Shown here in pieces: positions 49,452 through 62,243 of a DNA stretch of 64,000 nucleotides (positions are counted from its first letter, which is position 1; every line of letters starts with the position of its first letter). The notes under the pieces are model-generated. The model did no database searches and was not told the origin of the DNA. It saw nothing but the letters and a program-made list of their open reading frames with translations. Position numbers and translations under genes: made by a program. Origin of the DNA: Gibbula magus (lineage: Eukaryota > Mollusca > Gastropoda > Trochida > Trochidae); assembly GCA_936450465.1 (NCBI GenBank), contig OW388300.1:47072358-47136357 (forward strand), given 5' to 3'.

Positions 49452-50073
49452 TTTTAGCTCATCAGGCCTGAAAGGCCCGATGGGCTTATGGCATGGCATG
49501 GTGTCCGGCGTCCGTCCATCCGTAAACTTTTCGCTTTTTCGACTTCTCCAGAACCAATGACTCCACAGAGCTGAAATTTTATGTGCAGACTCCTTGGCCA
49601 ATGGGGATTCTAATTTCTAAATTGTAGATTTCGTGACCCCATGACCCCAAATGGGGTCACAGGGGTCACATCCTTAAAAACCTATTTCATCTTCTTCTCC
49701 AGTTCCAAAAGGTCTAGAGAGCTGAAAATTTGTGTGCATACTCCTTGGCCAATGGGGATTCTAAATTGTAGATTTCGTGACCCCGTGACCCCAAATGGGG
49801 TCAATGGGGTCAGATCCTTAAAAACCTATTTTCATCTTCTTCTCCAGTTCCAAAAGGTCTAGAGAGCTGAAAAGTTGTGTGCATACTCCTTGGCCAATGG
49901 GGATTTTAAATTGTAGATTTCGTGACCCCATGACTCCAAATGGGGTCACAGGGATCATGATCTAAAAACCTATTTTTTGCTTGTTAACAATGTATTACTT
50001 GAGATAACTTAGATATTCAACCTTAGATAATAAATCAAATCCTGATGAGCTACAGAGCCCATGGCTCTATTTT
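49452..50073 (+). mobile_element. 145-bp satellite-carrying element, family A, short complete copy
   Basis: About 620 bp with both ends: TTTTTAGCTCATCAGGCCTG at the left, CCTGATGAGCTACAGAGCCC and ATGGCTCTATTTTT at the right, and about three to four monomers between. It defines the full element: left hairpin end, GTCCG tract, array, AT-rich spacer (TATTACTTGAGATAACTTAG), right end. Confidence 0.9.
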
Positions 50074-51730
50074 TGTCCAATATAATATATATATGTGTAT
50101 ATATATATATGTCATGATCTTGACCCCCTGTCAAAGGTTTGCATCCTCAAATGTAATGAACAAATCAGGATAGCTATATGGATAAACAGGATAGGACACC
50201 GCTTTTAAAATTATTTCACTTCACCACTGTCGCAGGCATATGGATTGCAGTGAACCTATGAGCATCTGCTGCAAATAGCAAGCCATGTCATAAACAAAGA
50301 ATCAGCATAACAAAGCAATTGGTGTATTGATATATTTTATTACAAAACATTCTGTATATCACACTCGCTATCCCGGGAATACTGTCCAACAGACATACCA
50401 CACACTATATGACTACCACGTACACATACCAGCACTAACATGCAAACCCAAGATTCAGGACACGTCACCTACCCAACATGGACCCAGATATTTCAAGCTC
50501 TCAAGACTACATGTCACTAAAACATTGACGCAAGGATTCCTTAAATGCTGAGAGAAGCCAATGTTCATATGGTTCTTGTGACTATCATGCTACTATGAAA
50601 TTGAGGGAAATATTTCTTTGGCTCTCTTACAGATCAGATATTTCAAGCTCAGTTGTCATTTACCATGGTTAGGTTGACTCAACATATTTCAACAGCCTTA
50701 GCTTTCTCATTGCCATTTATTTATATTAACTTGTGACTCAATGCTAAGATAGCTTCGGAAATGTTGGCCCAGATTTCAGAAGCGCTCAGTACACCAAGCG
50801 TCATATATCAACACACAACTATATTTTATAGCGTCTAAAGAACCTTAAACATCCAGGCCCATCAATAGAACAAGACATGTACTGGCCTCAAACTTCCACT
50901 ATATATCCTCGAAATCCGTAACAAAATGGACAACAAAACAGTAACTTTTCATGATTTAGGCATCCATTAACATAACAATTGACGGAGCTGCATATACACA
51001 CCAATTGGGATTCGATCGAGACTTCTGTTCCAGTTTATTTTTTACCAGTGTTGTATGCAAGCGATTATTTTGACAGAAGACGTCAGTACATTACAGTCCT
51101 ATAACATTTTTCTTTTGGGGGGTCAGAAATTCCTGAATCTTGCAATCGTTAAATGCAATTTAATCACAACTGAAAGGTAAATAAATGCTATAAACATATC
51201 TAAATCTTTATATACTATGGAAATGAAAACAGCTGCATAAATGCAATCTGGGTGCTTCATATACACATCTGAGAAAATCTTCGATAGGTGATTGATCTGT
51301 GTAAAATGCCCTCCCCTCCCAATGAAAAGACTTTGATGACTGATGATTCACCAGCTGTTGAACCACTGGATAACAGTTCAAGCAGACACTCGGCAGCCAT
51401 TTTGTTTCTTCATTTCACCTGCAATGGTACAGGATACTGATGATCGTATGTTGATATCATGTACTATGACAGCTGAAAGTGATTATACATGTTGAAATTG
51501 TTTTCAGTCCAAACTAAGCTCTTTCAAAAATGGTCCACATTTGTGCAATGAAAGAACTCCTCCCTCAAATGGTATCCAGGGCAACCACTGACTGTTGTCT
51601 TGAATCTCTCACACAAGTTCCTACAGAATGTCCTGTCAGTTGATCACAATGCAGCCTTCACAGACGTGCACGATTCAACAGACTGCATCGCACATTTCAT
51701 AAATGTCTTTGATCATTGTTTCCATGGCGA
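50074..51730 (-). other. HSPD1 3' UTR and intergenic sequence
   Basis: An imperfect (TA)n lies at 50083-50112. No other gene is supported. AATAAA on the minus strand occurs near 51035, a possible HSPD1 poly(A) signal about 700 nt after the stop. Confidence 0.4.
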
Positions 51731-54700
51731 TTACATCATTCCGCCCATACCACCCATCCCGCCCATACCACCCATTCCTCCCATACCGCCCATGTCTGGC
51801 ATGGCCTTCTCTTCCTTAGGGATTTCTGTCACCACAGCTTCTGCTGTTGTAAGAAGGGAGGCAACTCCAGCTGCATCAACTACTGCTGTACGGACAACCT
51901 GTAAAATGTGGAACAGTTGTAAATATGTAAATACTTTTAGTGACTTAACGTGGTGAGAAGCTGTAATCGGGGAGATGTGGTTCCAAAAAAAATAATTTCA
52001 TTAATGACGGTAAGAGTGAACGTTTCTTTATTCTCAGTTACACTGTAAGGCAGGGTATAATTATAACTATCAAAACCAAGAGATGAGAACATATGGTCAA
52101 GGTCCTGGTAAGACAAAACCTCCAAGAATGAATTTTTCCAAATTGTTTAATCTCATTAAGAAATTTTTAAAAACGCCCAAAAAACAAAGTTTTCGAGCAA
52201 CACAGGGTTAGTGATACCCTAAAATAATATTCAAGTTTCTCGAAGACGGATCCTATTTCTGACAACCTTGTTTAGAGCTCCACATTTCAAAGTCTAATTA
52301 TCTCAATAAATATCCATTGTAATGTCAATAATACCTTTGTGGGGTCAATGATTCCCCTCTCGATGAGGTTGACAAATTCATCTTTGAGTGCGTCATACCC
52401 CATGTCTCCAGTCTCGTTTTGAACCTTCTCCACTATTACTTGAGCGTCCACTCCTGCGTTCATTGCAATCGTCTGGCAGGGCATCCTCAGAGCTTTCCTC
52501 ACTATCTGGATACCTGCCGAATATAACATTTCAGTTTGTGTCAGCATATTTCAGTGAATGAAATAGTTTCCCAACATGGAGGAAGGGTTTCACATGTGTG
52601 TGTGTGTGTGTGTATGTGGTTGAATCTGATAGTGCAAGCAAAATGGGCTTCTCATACTTTGACAGTCAACAGACAACCTGATGACATCACAATGCTTTGT
52701 AACAGAGCTATGATGTACCCATCCTCGGTTAACCATGGTTTTATATATGCTCCGTTACTCTCCACTATAACACCCATGGGAAACCTTATCAGAAGAATCT
52801 GTACTCAAATTACCCGCCCTTGGCCGGCGGAAGCCAATCAAACTGCTACGCAGCTTGAACCTGCGAACCAATGACAATTCATATCACTTCGTTGCAAAGC
52901 ACGCGAGGTCATTTGTTAGCCACCCGTCACCGGTTATCTCCCTTGAACATTTCCGTCTTATCCTATTGAGCATTTTCTTTGGTTACTGACTTCGTCACGC
53001 TGGCCAAGGGCGGGTAATTTGAAAACAGATTCTCCTGACAAGGTTTCCCATGGGTGATATAGTGGAGAGTAATGGAGCATATATAAAACCATGGGTAACC
53101 GAGGATATGATGTAGTGCTGGAGCGATTAATCGTAGGATCAGTTGATCGATCAATCTAAGTGAAATAAACGATTGTCGATTACTAATAAACTGCAGATCG
53201 ATAATCGGAAATAATCATTATTGGGATGCATAAACAATATAACATTTTATTCTACCTTGTCGTGTTTTCTTTTACTGAACAATATCTAATCTGGTCGCTC
53301 GCCATTGCTTATTTACTTGTAAATCGGAAGCTATTCTACTGCACGCTTCAGGTGACCAATCAGCGTCAACCCCGGGCTTTGCTTGATTCGAAAATTCTAC
53401 GGCATTCGCTGCATTGTGCGGGTGCCACCTGATTAAACGTATAAGTTATATGATCAATTATTAAAACAACGTCTGTTTATGAAATCTAAATATGCCTTAT
53501 CATGTCTAGTCTTATCAAAACTTATTGGAATGAAAACAATAAATTGTCATTCGATTATTCCGTTTTCAAACGAACTCCTCTGACATCGACTTTTTACAAG
53601 TTCCTTGTCGAAATAATAAATATTCATGATCAAATTGTGCGACACTCATTGGTCATTCAAAACTACGTCACAGACTAGCTATTTTCTAATTGGCTGATAG
53701 CGGGGAATTCCTTCAGTTGATATTTGGTATTTGCATACAACCACGTGACTTGAACTGATGAGAGAGACCTATTTTCGGTTTCATAAATGCTTTTGAATTT
53801 TAGATAAAATTGTTAATTATAACACTTTGAAGAATAATTTTCTATTTCAACATCTGTGTTCACGCTTCAACATCAATACAAGACAAACAATTTTTAAAAA
53901 AAACGTTTATTGCTGTGTTGATCATCCAAAGACGTTGCGAAGGCAAGTTAGTCGGTAGCGTAACCATTGAAGGGCTGCATTTTACGGACAGATTAATGTT
54001 CTGCCAGTCGGAGATTTCAATCAGCATACGGTATATAAAATGACAAGAAATGACAAAATCATTCTATGATTCTACACACATACATAGTAGTCGATAATGT
54101 TTGATTTATTATCTCTAAAAAACGACAATAAATGTGTCACACGGCAAAATGCACGTGCTATGGTTCGAGACATGATGCCACTGCTGACGATAACCCGGAA
54201 GTTGGCTCGCTAACGTAAGTTTGTGCATTTAGCAAATAATTGACGGTCTTTTCGATTATAATTGATCGATTATCGATCTGGCACTAGCGATTATCGATCT
54301 GAAAAAAATTAACGATAACCAGCACTATTGTGATGTACCAGGATTTGAGTTACTTATTCCATTGTCATTTATACTACATACTTCCAGGTATAAATACACC
54401 TAGTTCTCATCTGGTCCATTTCTGGTCTCTATTCCATTCTATTTATCATTCTCTCCCCACAGAAGTTACTCTGGTTATTTCTTTTATAATCAGAGCATTT
54501 TCTTCTGCCTGCAATAGAGAACCCTGATCGGTTGTAATTAAAGTCAAGGACGTTGTTTCAAACTCCACAATCTTTCTGCTCCTGTAACCCAGACCTGCCT
54601 ACCCTCCTTTCGTGTCAAGTGTAGACATACTACAATTTTGGAGTGTTTTGTAATGTTTAGGTGTACAAAAATGATGAAATTAGTATGATACCATTATTTT

Positions 54701-57700
54701 CAAGATATCATGCTGTGGTCTTACAACAATAATCAATGTCGGACTTTGTTTACTGGGGTTAACTCTGGAACTAAGTTATCATTTTACTCAGTAACAGTTT
54801 AGTACTCCATTATTCCATTCAGAAATATTTGAAATGAACAATTCTTATTTTCACAGGAGAGGCGTACAATCATATTTCAGGACAGTCAAGTGTACAAAAT
54901 ACTCCAAAAGTTTACAAGTAGGCAGCCCTGGTAACCGCCAAGTCCCTTCATATGTGCACATGTGTTACGTAACAAGATAGAAGTCAGGCCAAGATGTAAA
55001 ACTCTTTTTGATTGGATAGAAATAAAGATGGCATCAGTGTTGCAAATTTTCACCACTTGGGGATTTTGCGAAAACTAACTTTAGCCCAGCAGATAGGTTG
55101 CGATTTTTTTCTGTGTGGAGAGAATGTTACACCAATGAAACAAGCCGACCTAAACTCCACCTTTCACTTTAATCTCACCTATTTTCTGGTCCTCGTTATC
55201 AGCCTTGATGGCATCTAGAGAAGGGAGACATCTTAAGAGGGCGGTGCCACCTCCAGCTACAATTCCCTCCTCCACTGCCGCTCTTGTTGCGTTCAAGGCA
55301 TCATTTATACGATCCTTCTTCTCGTTTACTTCTACTTCACTGGTTCCTCCAACCTGATTTACCAGACAAATTGATTTGTTTTAAAAAATGTCTCGTCCTT
55401 GGGATGCCAAGTGAATGTTAACAAGACAGTCATGGATATAACCCGCTATTAGCATGTTGCAGATATTGTCTGTATTACAAGACACTATGATTCTATTTAT
55501 ATTGTAAATGAACTTAAAATTAACCTCACGTGGAAACTTTTTAATGTAGTCTTCATTCTCTTATAAAACAATTCCATGTTTTTAAATATCTTTAGCCTAG
55601 TGCTACAGCAGTTCCATTTTACAATGTATGATTTATATAAAGTGATTGAAATGGTTCACTAAACTCTACAAGTACTACTTCCCTAACAGCAAGACAACAG
55701 TATGACAATGTAAGAGCTCGGCTCCAGGCAGAGAAGACATTCCTTCACTGTGGAGGAGCCGAGTCTTGATTATGTAGCACTCCTGTGCTCCCAGACAGCT
55801 ACAGAGCTTCCAGGGAAGAAAAGTGCACGGTCCAAACCTTGGTATATCCTACTTTTCAATTTATCACATTTCCAGCTACTGAAGGCTTCATGTGCTTCCT
55901 GTTTTAAGGTACCATATTTGTACAGCTGGGTGGACTGAGTTCAATATGAATGAGGTATCCAACACGTGGATACAACACTATGAGACACAGGTCAGTTACT
56001 CCTGGCGTCTACAGGAATTCAAATTGGAGCTTTTGCACACAAGGTCAGCATACTGACCACTGCACAACATGCTCCATATAAAGAACATTATTCATGTCAA
56101 TGACATTGTATCTTTACACTCTTGCCTAAGATTTCCTAACTATATATGGAAATTGCCAACAGTCATATTGTAAATGTTACTCAGGTTTTATTCTCTTTAT
56201 ACGGGAATGATGACAAACCTTGAGCACAGCAACTCCATTGGACAGTTTGGCTAGACGTTCGCTGAATTTCTCCTTCTCATATTCCGATGTGGAGAGCTCT
56301 ATCTCGTCCTTGATCTGAGCGATTCTCTTATCTACTTCAGACTTCTCTCCCTTACCCTGAAATAGACATAAATTATTCATTTTAAAAAATAGAGAAAATT
56401 GATTGCATGAAGTCGTCATGAGTTGTAACACTGCTTATAAAACACTTAAATGTTTAAGGTATTTTCTCAAAGTACACCGAACTCCTAAAAAGCTACAACA
56501 TTCAATTTTCTTGGCTCTAAATAAGACCATGAAGCTTGAAAAACCCTGAATCTCCCTGAATTACAGTTATCTACAGCAGATCAAGTTACAGAGATCTCAA
56601 TACGATCCAAACCTACAATATTTTCATCTCAAACTGAATGTTAACTACAGCTCTCTCCAGCTAGCTTAGCCAGTGATGAAGACATGCGCGAGTTTTTCCA
56701 TGCGGGGGCAAGTTGTAGCAAGAATGGCTACATACCTTCATCATGAGTGTATCGTCCTTGGTGATGGTGACCTCTCCGATGTTACCAAAGTCCTGCATCT
56801 GAATGTCCTCCAGCTTGTACATGTCACCCTCATCACCAAACACCTGCACATCAGAACCAAGGACTTCATCAATAATATAGTTAAAAAGCAGAACCAGTCT
56901 AGTATCAGTTGGTACAAAGTACTAGTACAAAGGATGCTGTTAAGTAGAATTAAACGTCATCACATTGGATTATGCCATGTCCCCGAGGACCACAGTGTAG
57001 GCATGTCACAGATCCTTTCAAATCTTTCATTTCGGGAACATGACCCTTACACTGATCATTCTCAAACTAAAACTCATTCATGTATGAAATACAGGTTATA
57101 ACTAAAATTTTAGCATTTGCATATAAACTTTGAAATTTTTAGAAGACTTAGAAGTGTATCAGGCCAAAAAACTAAAGCATTTATTGTTGAAACAAACTGA
57201 GGACAAAGATGTCAGTCAACAATGTATCAAGCCGAGAGACTCTACAGATACAAATCTGCGAGACAAGAAAGCAAGATGTTGATCTAGCATCAAACTTATA
57301 GTGGGACGTCATGGTAACGGACCAGTGAAGGTTGATGCAATGAATGGCTTTAGTTCTCATTTGTTTCTATCATTTAATAAATTAGCACTAGTCTTTATCA
57401 AATTGTCAAATAAAGTCATCAAAATATTACTCCCAATTTATTTCAATTGGATTGTGTTATGATCATGTATTAGTGTCATTATACGTAAATAGGAATGTCC
57501 CCTTGAATTTCATTTCCCCAAAACATACCCTGATAGAACCTTGATTACCACTAAGGAACAAATATAAACATAATTTCTTCATTTGGTCAATTCTAATCTT
57601 TGATATTTTTCATCTGACTTACAACAATGCAACATTACAACACCAAGATGCAGTTTAAATGTCCACTATCTAAGAATGGAAGAAATTAAGTATTATTGTA

Positions 57701-59680
57701 TCAAGCCGAGAGACTCTACAGATACAAATCTGCGAGACAAGAAAGCAAGAAGTTGATCTAGCATCAAACTCATACTGGGACGTCATGGTAACGGACCAGT
57801 GCATGTTGATGCCAATAAAACATTTGAAATGGGACAAAGTGAGGAATTTGTAATTTATAAGAAAGGACATTACATACCGCGCCACCAGAGGCAATGGCTA
57901 TGTCTCTCAGCGTGTTTTTCCTGTTGTCTCCGAACCCTGGAGCCTTCACGGCACAGATCTGAAGTCCAACCTTGATTCTGAAATAGAAAATAGAAATCTC
58001 ATTGAAATATGCATATGTTTAAAGCTTAAATTATATGACTATATAGATTTCATTTTTTCAAGTCTTGTTATCAGCTACTCGTGAAAGAAGAATAGACCAA
58101 TTTAACTTTAATATACCGGTATTACTGAAAATCATGAACAAATAATTTTAGCATCTTTCACTGGATATGATCAATCTCACATGTAGCCATTAAGCTGTAG
58201 CAAACAAGGGTTAATACCCACTTATATGTTCGGCATGATACAAGAGTTATTAATCCTTAGCATAGCTTTTAGTTCCAGTCGATGCTTGCAGGTTTCACAA
58301 CAATGCATTGCCATTTGGCCTTGCAGGCTTTCTCCCTGCCATAATACTAGCAGCCTTGATATAAGTGAAATACTCTTGAAAGCGGCATTAAACCCCAACT
58401 CACCTCGCCTAGCATAGCTTTTGAACACAACTGTCTAGCCTGTGAAGTGCAAGGAATACACCCCACTGAACTGTTGAGTACAAGTGATCAAAGCCAATAA
58501 TTTTACACAAACAAAGTGACCCACTAAGCGTGTCACCTAGTAACAAGGCTGCAGCGTTATGACCAACTAACCTGTTGAGTACAAGTGTGCTAAGAGCCTC
58601 ACTGTCCACATCCTCGGCGACGATGACGAGAGGTTTGCGTGCCTGGTTGGCAAGTTCCAAGGCAGGGATGATGGACTGAACGCTGGAGATTTTCTTCTCA
58701 CACAACAGCACTAGGGCATCCTGGAACTCGCACTTGGCTCCTGGGAACGGTACCAGGACAAAACGATTAATTTATTAAAGTGACAGTTCAGCCAGAGTAT
58801 CTGCCATTTTGTTTTTGGGCAAATTATATTTTTACTAATTTTATAATTTTTGAAATAATAAAACATATATTGATAGAATCAACAATACTAATCAACAATG
58901 TTCTGTTACGCCAAACAAAAACACTCTTAGCTTGATGAATGGCTTCACCTCCCATTGTAATTTTTTACTGAATGAAAACTATTCTTTGTTAATTTGACAA
59001 ATCTAAAGTCACCTACTATTTATTTTATTACTTTCAACTGGACTGTGTTAATGATCTACAAACACAAGTGTTCTTTCGAATTTAGTTAAAACAAAAAATA
59101 CTTAGATAGAACCCTCTCTTTAAATGTCCACAACTTAAGGATGGAGGAAATAAGTAGCATTGTATCAAGCCGAGAGACTCTACAGATACAAATCTGCGAG
59201 ACAAGAAAGCAAGACGTTGATCTAGCATCAAACTTATAGTGGGACGTCATGGTAACGGACCAGTGCAGGCTGATGCAAAAAGAAAATAATAAAAATATTG
59301 TTTCTCAAGATACCCATAACTGGTGGAAGTCTAAGTTGAAAAGAATGACAATGACAATGGATGATCATTTTCTTTATTTCACAATGGCGATGTTTGGGTA
59401 TAGATCCTTATACCGTTATCAAGTTTGATAAAAGTATAAGGATCTATAATGAAATGTCGCCATTGTGAAATAAAAAAGTTGATCATCAATAAAATATCCT
59501 AGTCTCTCTATTACACCAACTTCTAGAATGCCTCTCAAACAGTTTTTATCCCTTCAGTCACTTTTTAGAAGAACCATCTGTTTCACCTTTAGCTGTGTTC
59601 ATGAAGTACGGAGAGATGTAGCCTCGGTCAAACTTCATTCCTTCGATTGTCTCCAGCTCATCTTTTAGTGTTTTTCCATC
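51731..59680 (-). CDS. HSPD1: Mitochondrial 60 kDa chaperonin (HSP60), 3' eight exons; 5' end outside window
   Basis: Group I chaperonin that folds imported matrix proteins with HSP10 and ATP. Exons, 5' to 3' on the minus strand: 59680-59587, 58740-58572, 57977-57878, 56843-56736, 56356-56219, 55353-55179, 52513-52335, 51898-51731. They total 1131 nt (376 residues plus stop), in frame. They run from [20 protein letters not shown] in the apical domain, through [14 protein letters not shown] and [19 protein letters not shown], to the intermediate and equatorial segment [20 protein letters not shown]. That segment contains the Asp equivalent to GroEL Asp398, which is needed for ATP hydrolysis. 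The protein ends MPDM(GGM)6M. About the first 200 residues, with the presequence, must lie beyond 64000. The intron upstream of 59680 carries a satellite array and a DIRS element. No frame damage is seen. Confidence 0.97.
52594..52613. repeat. (GT)n microsatellite
   Basis: About nine GT units in an HSPD1 intron. Confidence 0.85.
52721..53106. mobile_element. Long-armed palindromic MITE
   Basis: Arms 52721-52825 and 53002-53106 are inverted copies of about 105 bp at roughly 90% identity (ATCCTCGGTTA, CCATGGTTTTATATATGCTC and TTACCCGCCCTTGGCC in both), with a 176-bp spacer. It lies in an HSPD1 intron and abuts the next element. Confidence 0.85.
53113..54327. mobile_element. hAT-like element, 1.2 kb, non-coding
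   Basis: Ends TAGTGCTGGAGCGATTAATC and (inverted) TAGTGCTGGTTATCGTTAAT. The flanks ATATGATG and TTGTGATG agree at 6 of 8 bases, consistent with an aged 8-bp duplication. Many ATCGATTATCGATCT-like subterminal repeats. No transposase frame remains. Confidence 0.75.
57216..57330. repeat. 110-bp repeat G, copy 1 of 3
   Basis: TGTATCAAGCCGAGAGACTC through 'gggacgtcatggtaacggac'. Nearly identical copies at 57687-57800 and 59158-59272, all in HSPD1 introns, each beside a repeat F segment. The three copies differ by only a few bases. Confidence 0.85.
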
Positions 59681-59749
59681 CTGCAATCAGAGTTATCTCC
59701 CTTATTATGGATATGAACATAAACTGTTTACAATTTGTTAATAATAATA

Positions 59750-61670
59750 AAAATAGAGCCATGGGCTCTGTAGCTCATCAGGATTGATTTATTATCTAAG
59801 GTTGAATATCTAAGTTATCTCAAGTAATACATTGTTAACAAGCAAAAAATAGGTTTTTAGATCATGACCCCTGTGACCTGTATTTGGAGTCACAGGATCA
59901 CCAATCCTACAATTAAGAATCACCTTTGACCAAAGAGTCTCTACACAACTTTTCAGCTCTCTAGACCTTTTGGAACTGGAGAAGAAGATGAAAATAGGTT
60001 TTTGGGGTTGTGACCTCTGTGACCCCATTTGGAGTCACGGGGTCACGAAATCTACAATTTAGAATCCCCATTGGCCAAGGAGTCTGCACACAACTTTTCA
60101 GCTCTCTAGACCTTTTGGAACTGGAGAAGAATATGAAAATAGGTTTTTAAGGATGTGACCACTGTGACCCCATTTGGGGTCACGGGGTCACGAAATCTAC
60201 AATTTAGAATCCCCATGGGCCAAGGAGTATGCACACAACTTTTCAGCTCTCTAGACCTTTTGGAACTGGAGAAGAAGATGAAAATAGGTTTTTAAGGATG
60301 TGACCCCTGTGACCCCATTTGGGGTCACGGGGTCACGAAATCTACAATTAAGAATACCCATTGGCCAAGGAGTATGCACACAACTTTTCAGCTCTCTAGA
60401 CCTTTTGGAACTGGAGAAGAAGATGAAAATAGGTCTTTAAGGATGTGACCCCTGTGACCCCATTTGAGGTCACGGGGTCACGAAATCTACAATTTAGAAT
60501 CCCCATTAGCCAAGGAGTCTGCACACAACTTTTCGGCTCTCTAGAACTTTTGGAACTGGAGAAGAAGATGAAAATAGGTTTTTAAGGATGTGACCCCTGT
60601 GACCCCATTTGGGGTCATGGGGTCATGGGGTCACGAAATCTACAATTTAGAATCCCCATTACCCAAGGAGTCTGCATACAACTTTTCAGCTCTCTAGACC
60701 TTTTGGAACTGGAGAAGAAGATGAAAATAGGTTTTTAAGGATGTGACCACTGTGACCCCATTTGGGGTCACGGGGTCACGAAATCTACAATTTAGAATCC
60801 CCATTAGCCAAGGAGTCTGCACACAACTTTTCGGCTCTCTAGAACTTTTGGAACTGGAGAAGAAGATGAAAATAGGTTTTTAAGGATGTGACCCCTGTGA
60901 CCCCATTTGGGGTCATGGGGTCATGGGGTCACGAAATCTACAATTTAGAATCCCCATTACCCAAGGAGTCTGCATACAACTTTTCGGCTCTCTAGACCTT
61001 TTGGAACTGGAGAAGAATATGAAAATAGGTTTTTAAGGATGTGACCACTGTGACCCCATTTGGGGTCACGGGGTCACGAAATCTACAATTTAGAATCCCC
61101 ATGGGCCAAGGAGTATGCACACAACTTTTCAGCTCTCTAGACCTTTTGGAACTGGAGAAGAAGATGAAAATAGGTTTTTAAGGATGTGACCCCTGTGACC
61201 CCATTTGGGGTCACGGGGTCACGAAATCTACAATTAAGAATACCCATTGGCCAAGGAGTATGCACACAACTTTTCAGCTCTCTAGACCTTTTGGAACTGG
61301 AGAAGAAGATGAAAATAGGTCTTTAAGGATGTGACCCCTGTGACCCCATTTGAGGTCACGGGGTCACGAAATCTACAATTTAGAATCCCCATTAGCCAAG
61401 GAGTCTGCACACAACTTTTCGGCTCTCTAGAACTTTTGGAACTGGAGAAGAAGATGAAAATAGGTCTTTAAGGATGTGACCCCTGTGACCCGATTTGAGG
61501 TCACGGGGTCACGAAATCTACAATTTAGAATCCCCATTAGCCAAGGAGTCTGCACACAACTTTTCGGCTCTCTAGAACTTTTGGAACTGGAGAAGAAGAT
61601 GAAAATAGGTTTTTAAGGATGTGACCCCTGTGACCCCATTTGGGGTCATGGGGTCATGGGGTCACGAAAT
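59750..61670 (-). mobile_element. 145-bp satellite-carrying element, family A, long array cut by a DIRS insertion
   Basis: Begins AATAGAGCCATGGGCTCTGT and has landmark GGAGAAGAA at 59978, 60123, 60268, 60413, 60558, 60711, 60856, 61009, 61154, 61299, 61444 and 61589 (145 bp, twice 153). It stops in mid-monomer at GTCACGAAAT (61670). The expected far end with AGCTCATCAGGCC is not in the window. Confidence 0.92.
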
Positions 61671-61815
61671 TGTTAAAATCTAAATATTTTAGATATTTAA
61701 AAATACTTACCCTACTTTTACTAGTGCATATTACCTATATGATCCGATGAAGGATTGAAAACGTGACTGAGACAGGATCCTAACGTAACTGTAGTGAAGT
61801 GTAGACAGACTGGCT

Positions 61816-61962
61816 CTAGGGCACGTCACTACCCGGAAGTGTAGTGCAATCCACATAGCTGCGTGCGCAGTGATATGAAAACCTCACATTTCCTAGAGTC
61901 AGTCCGAGCGAGGTCCTAGATGCGGGGAGGTAGTTGATCCAACGATGGGTGGGTATAAACCC
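61816..61962. other. Non-coding interior of the DIRS terminal stem-loop
   Basis: Between the two 50-bp inverted arms. Contains CACTTCCGGGTAGTGACGTG and a GC-richer segment. The open frame across it has no domain. Confidence 0.5.
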
Positions 61963-62243
61963 TAAAAGTAGGGTAAGTATTTTTAAATATCTAAAATATT
62001 TAGATTTTAACAAATTTTTAATACTTACCCTACTTTTACTAGTGCATGTTGATTCGACAGTAGGACGGAGGGAAAGGACCAACAGCGAGGACCCCCAAAA
62101 GCACTAGTAATAGCAGGACGTGGCAACTGAGCGGAATCCTACAAACAGGAAACCCAAATCAGAAAATGAAACCACAAAAAAGGATTAAAGGAGAGATCTC
62201 GACGGTCCGAGAAATAGTCCTAAATCCATCAAGAATAACTCAC

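Noticed and set aside
51600..51956. Plus-strand frame with [11 protein letters not shown]
   Set aside because: It is the antisense of the HSPD1 GGM tail.
61816..62082. 88-codon minus-strand frame
   Set aside because: Spans the DIRS inverted arm and non-coding end; no domain.
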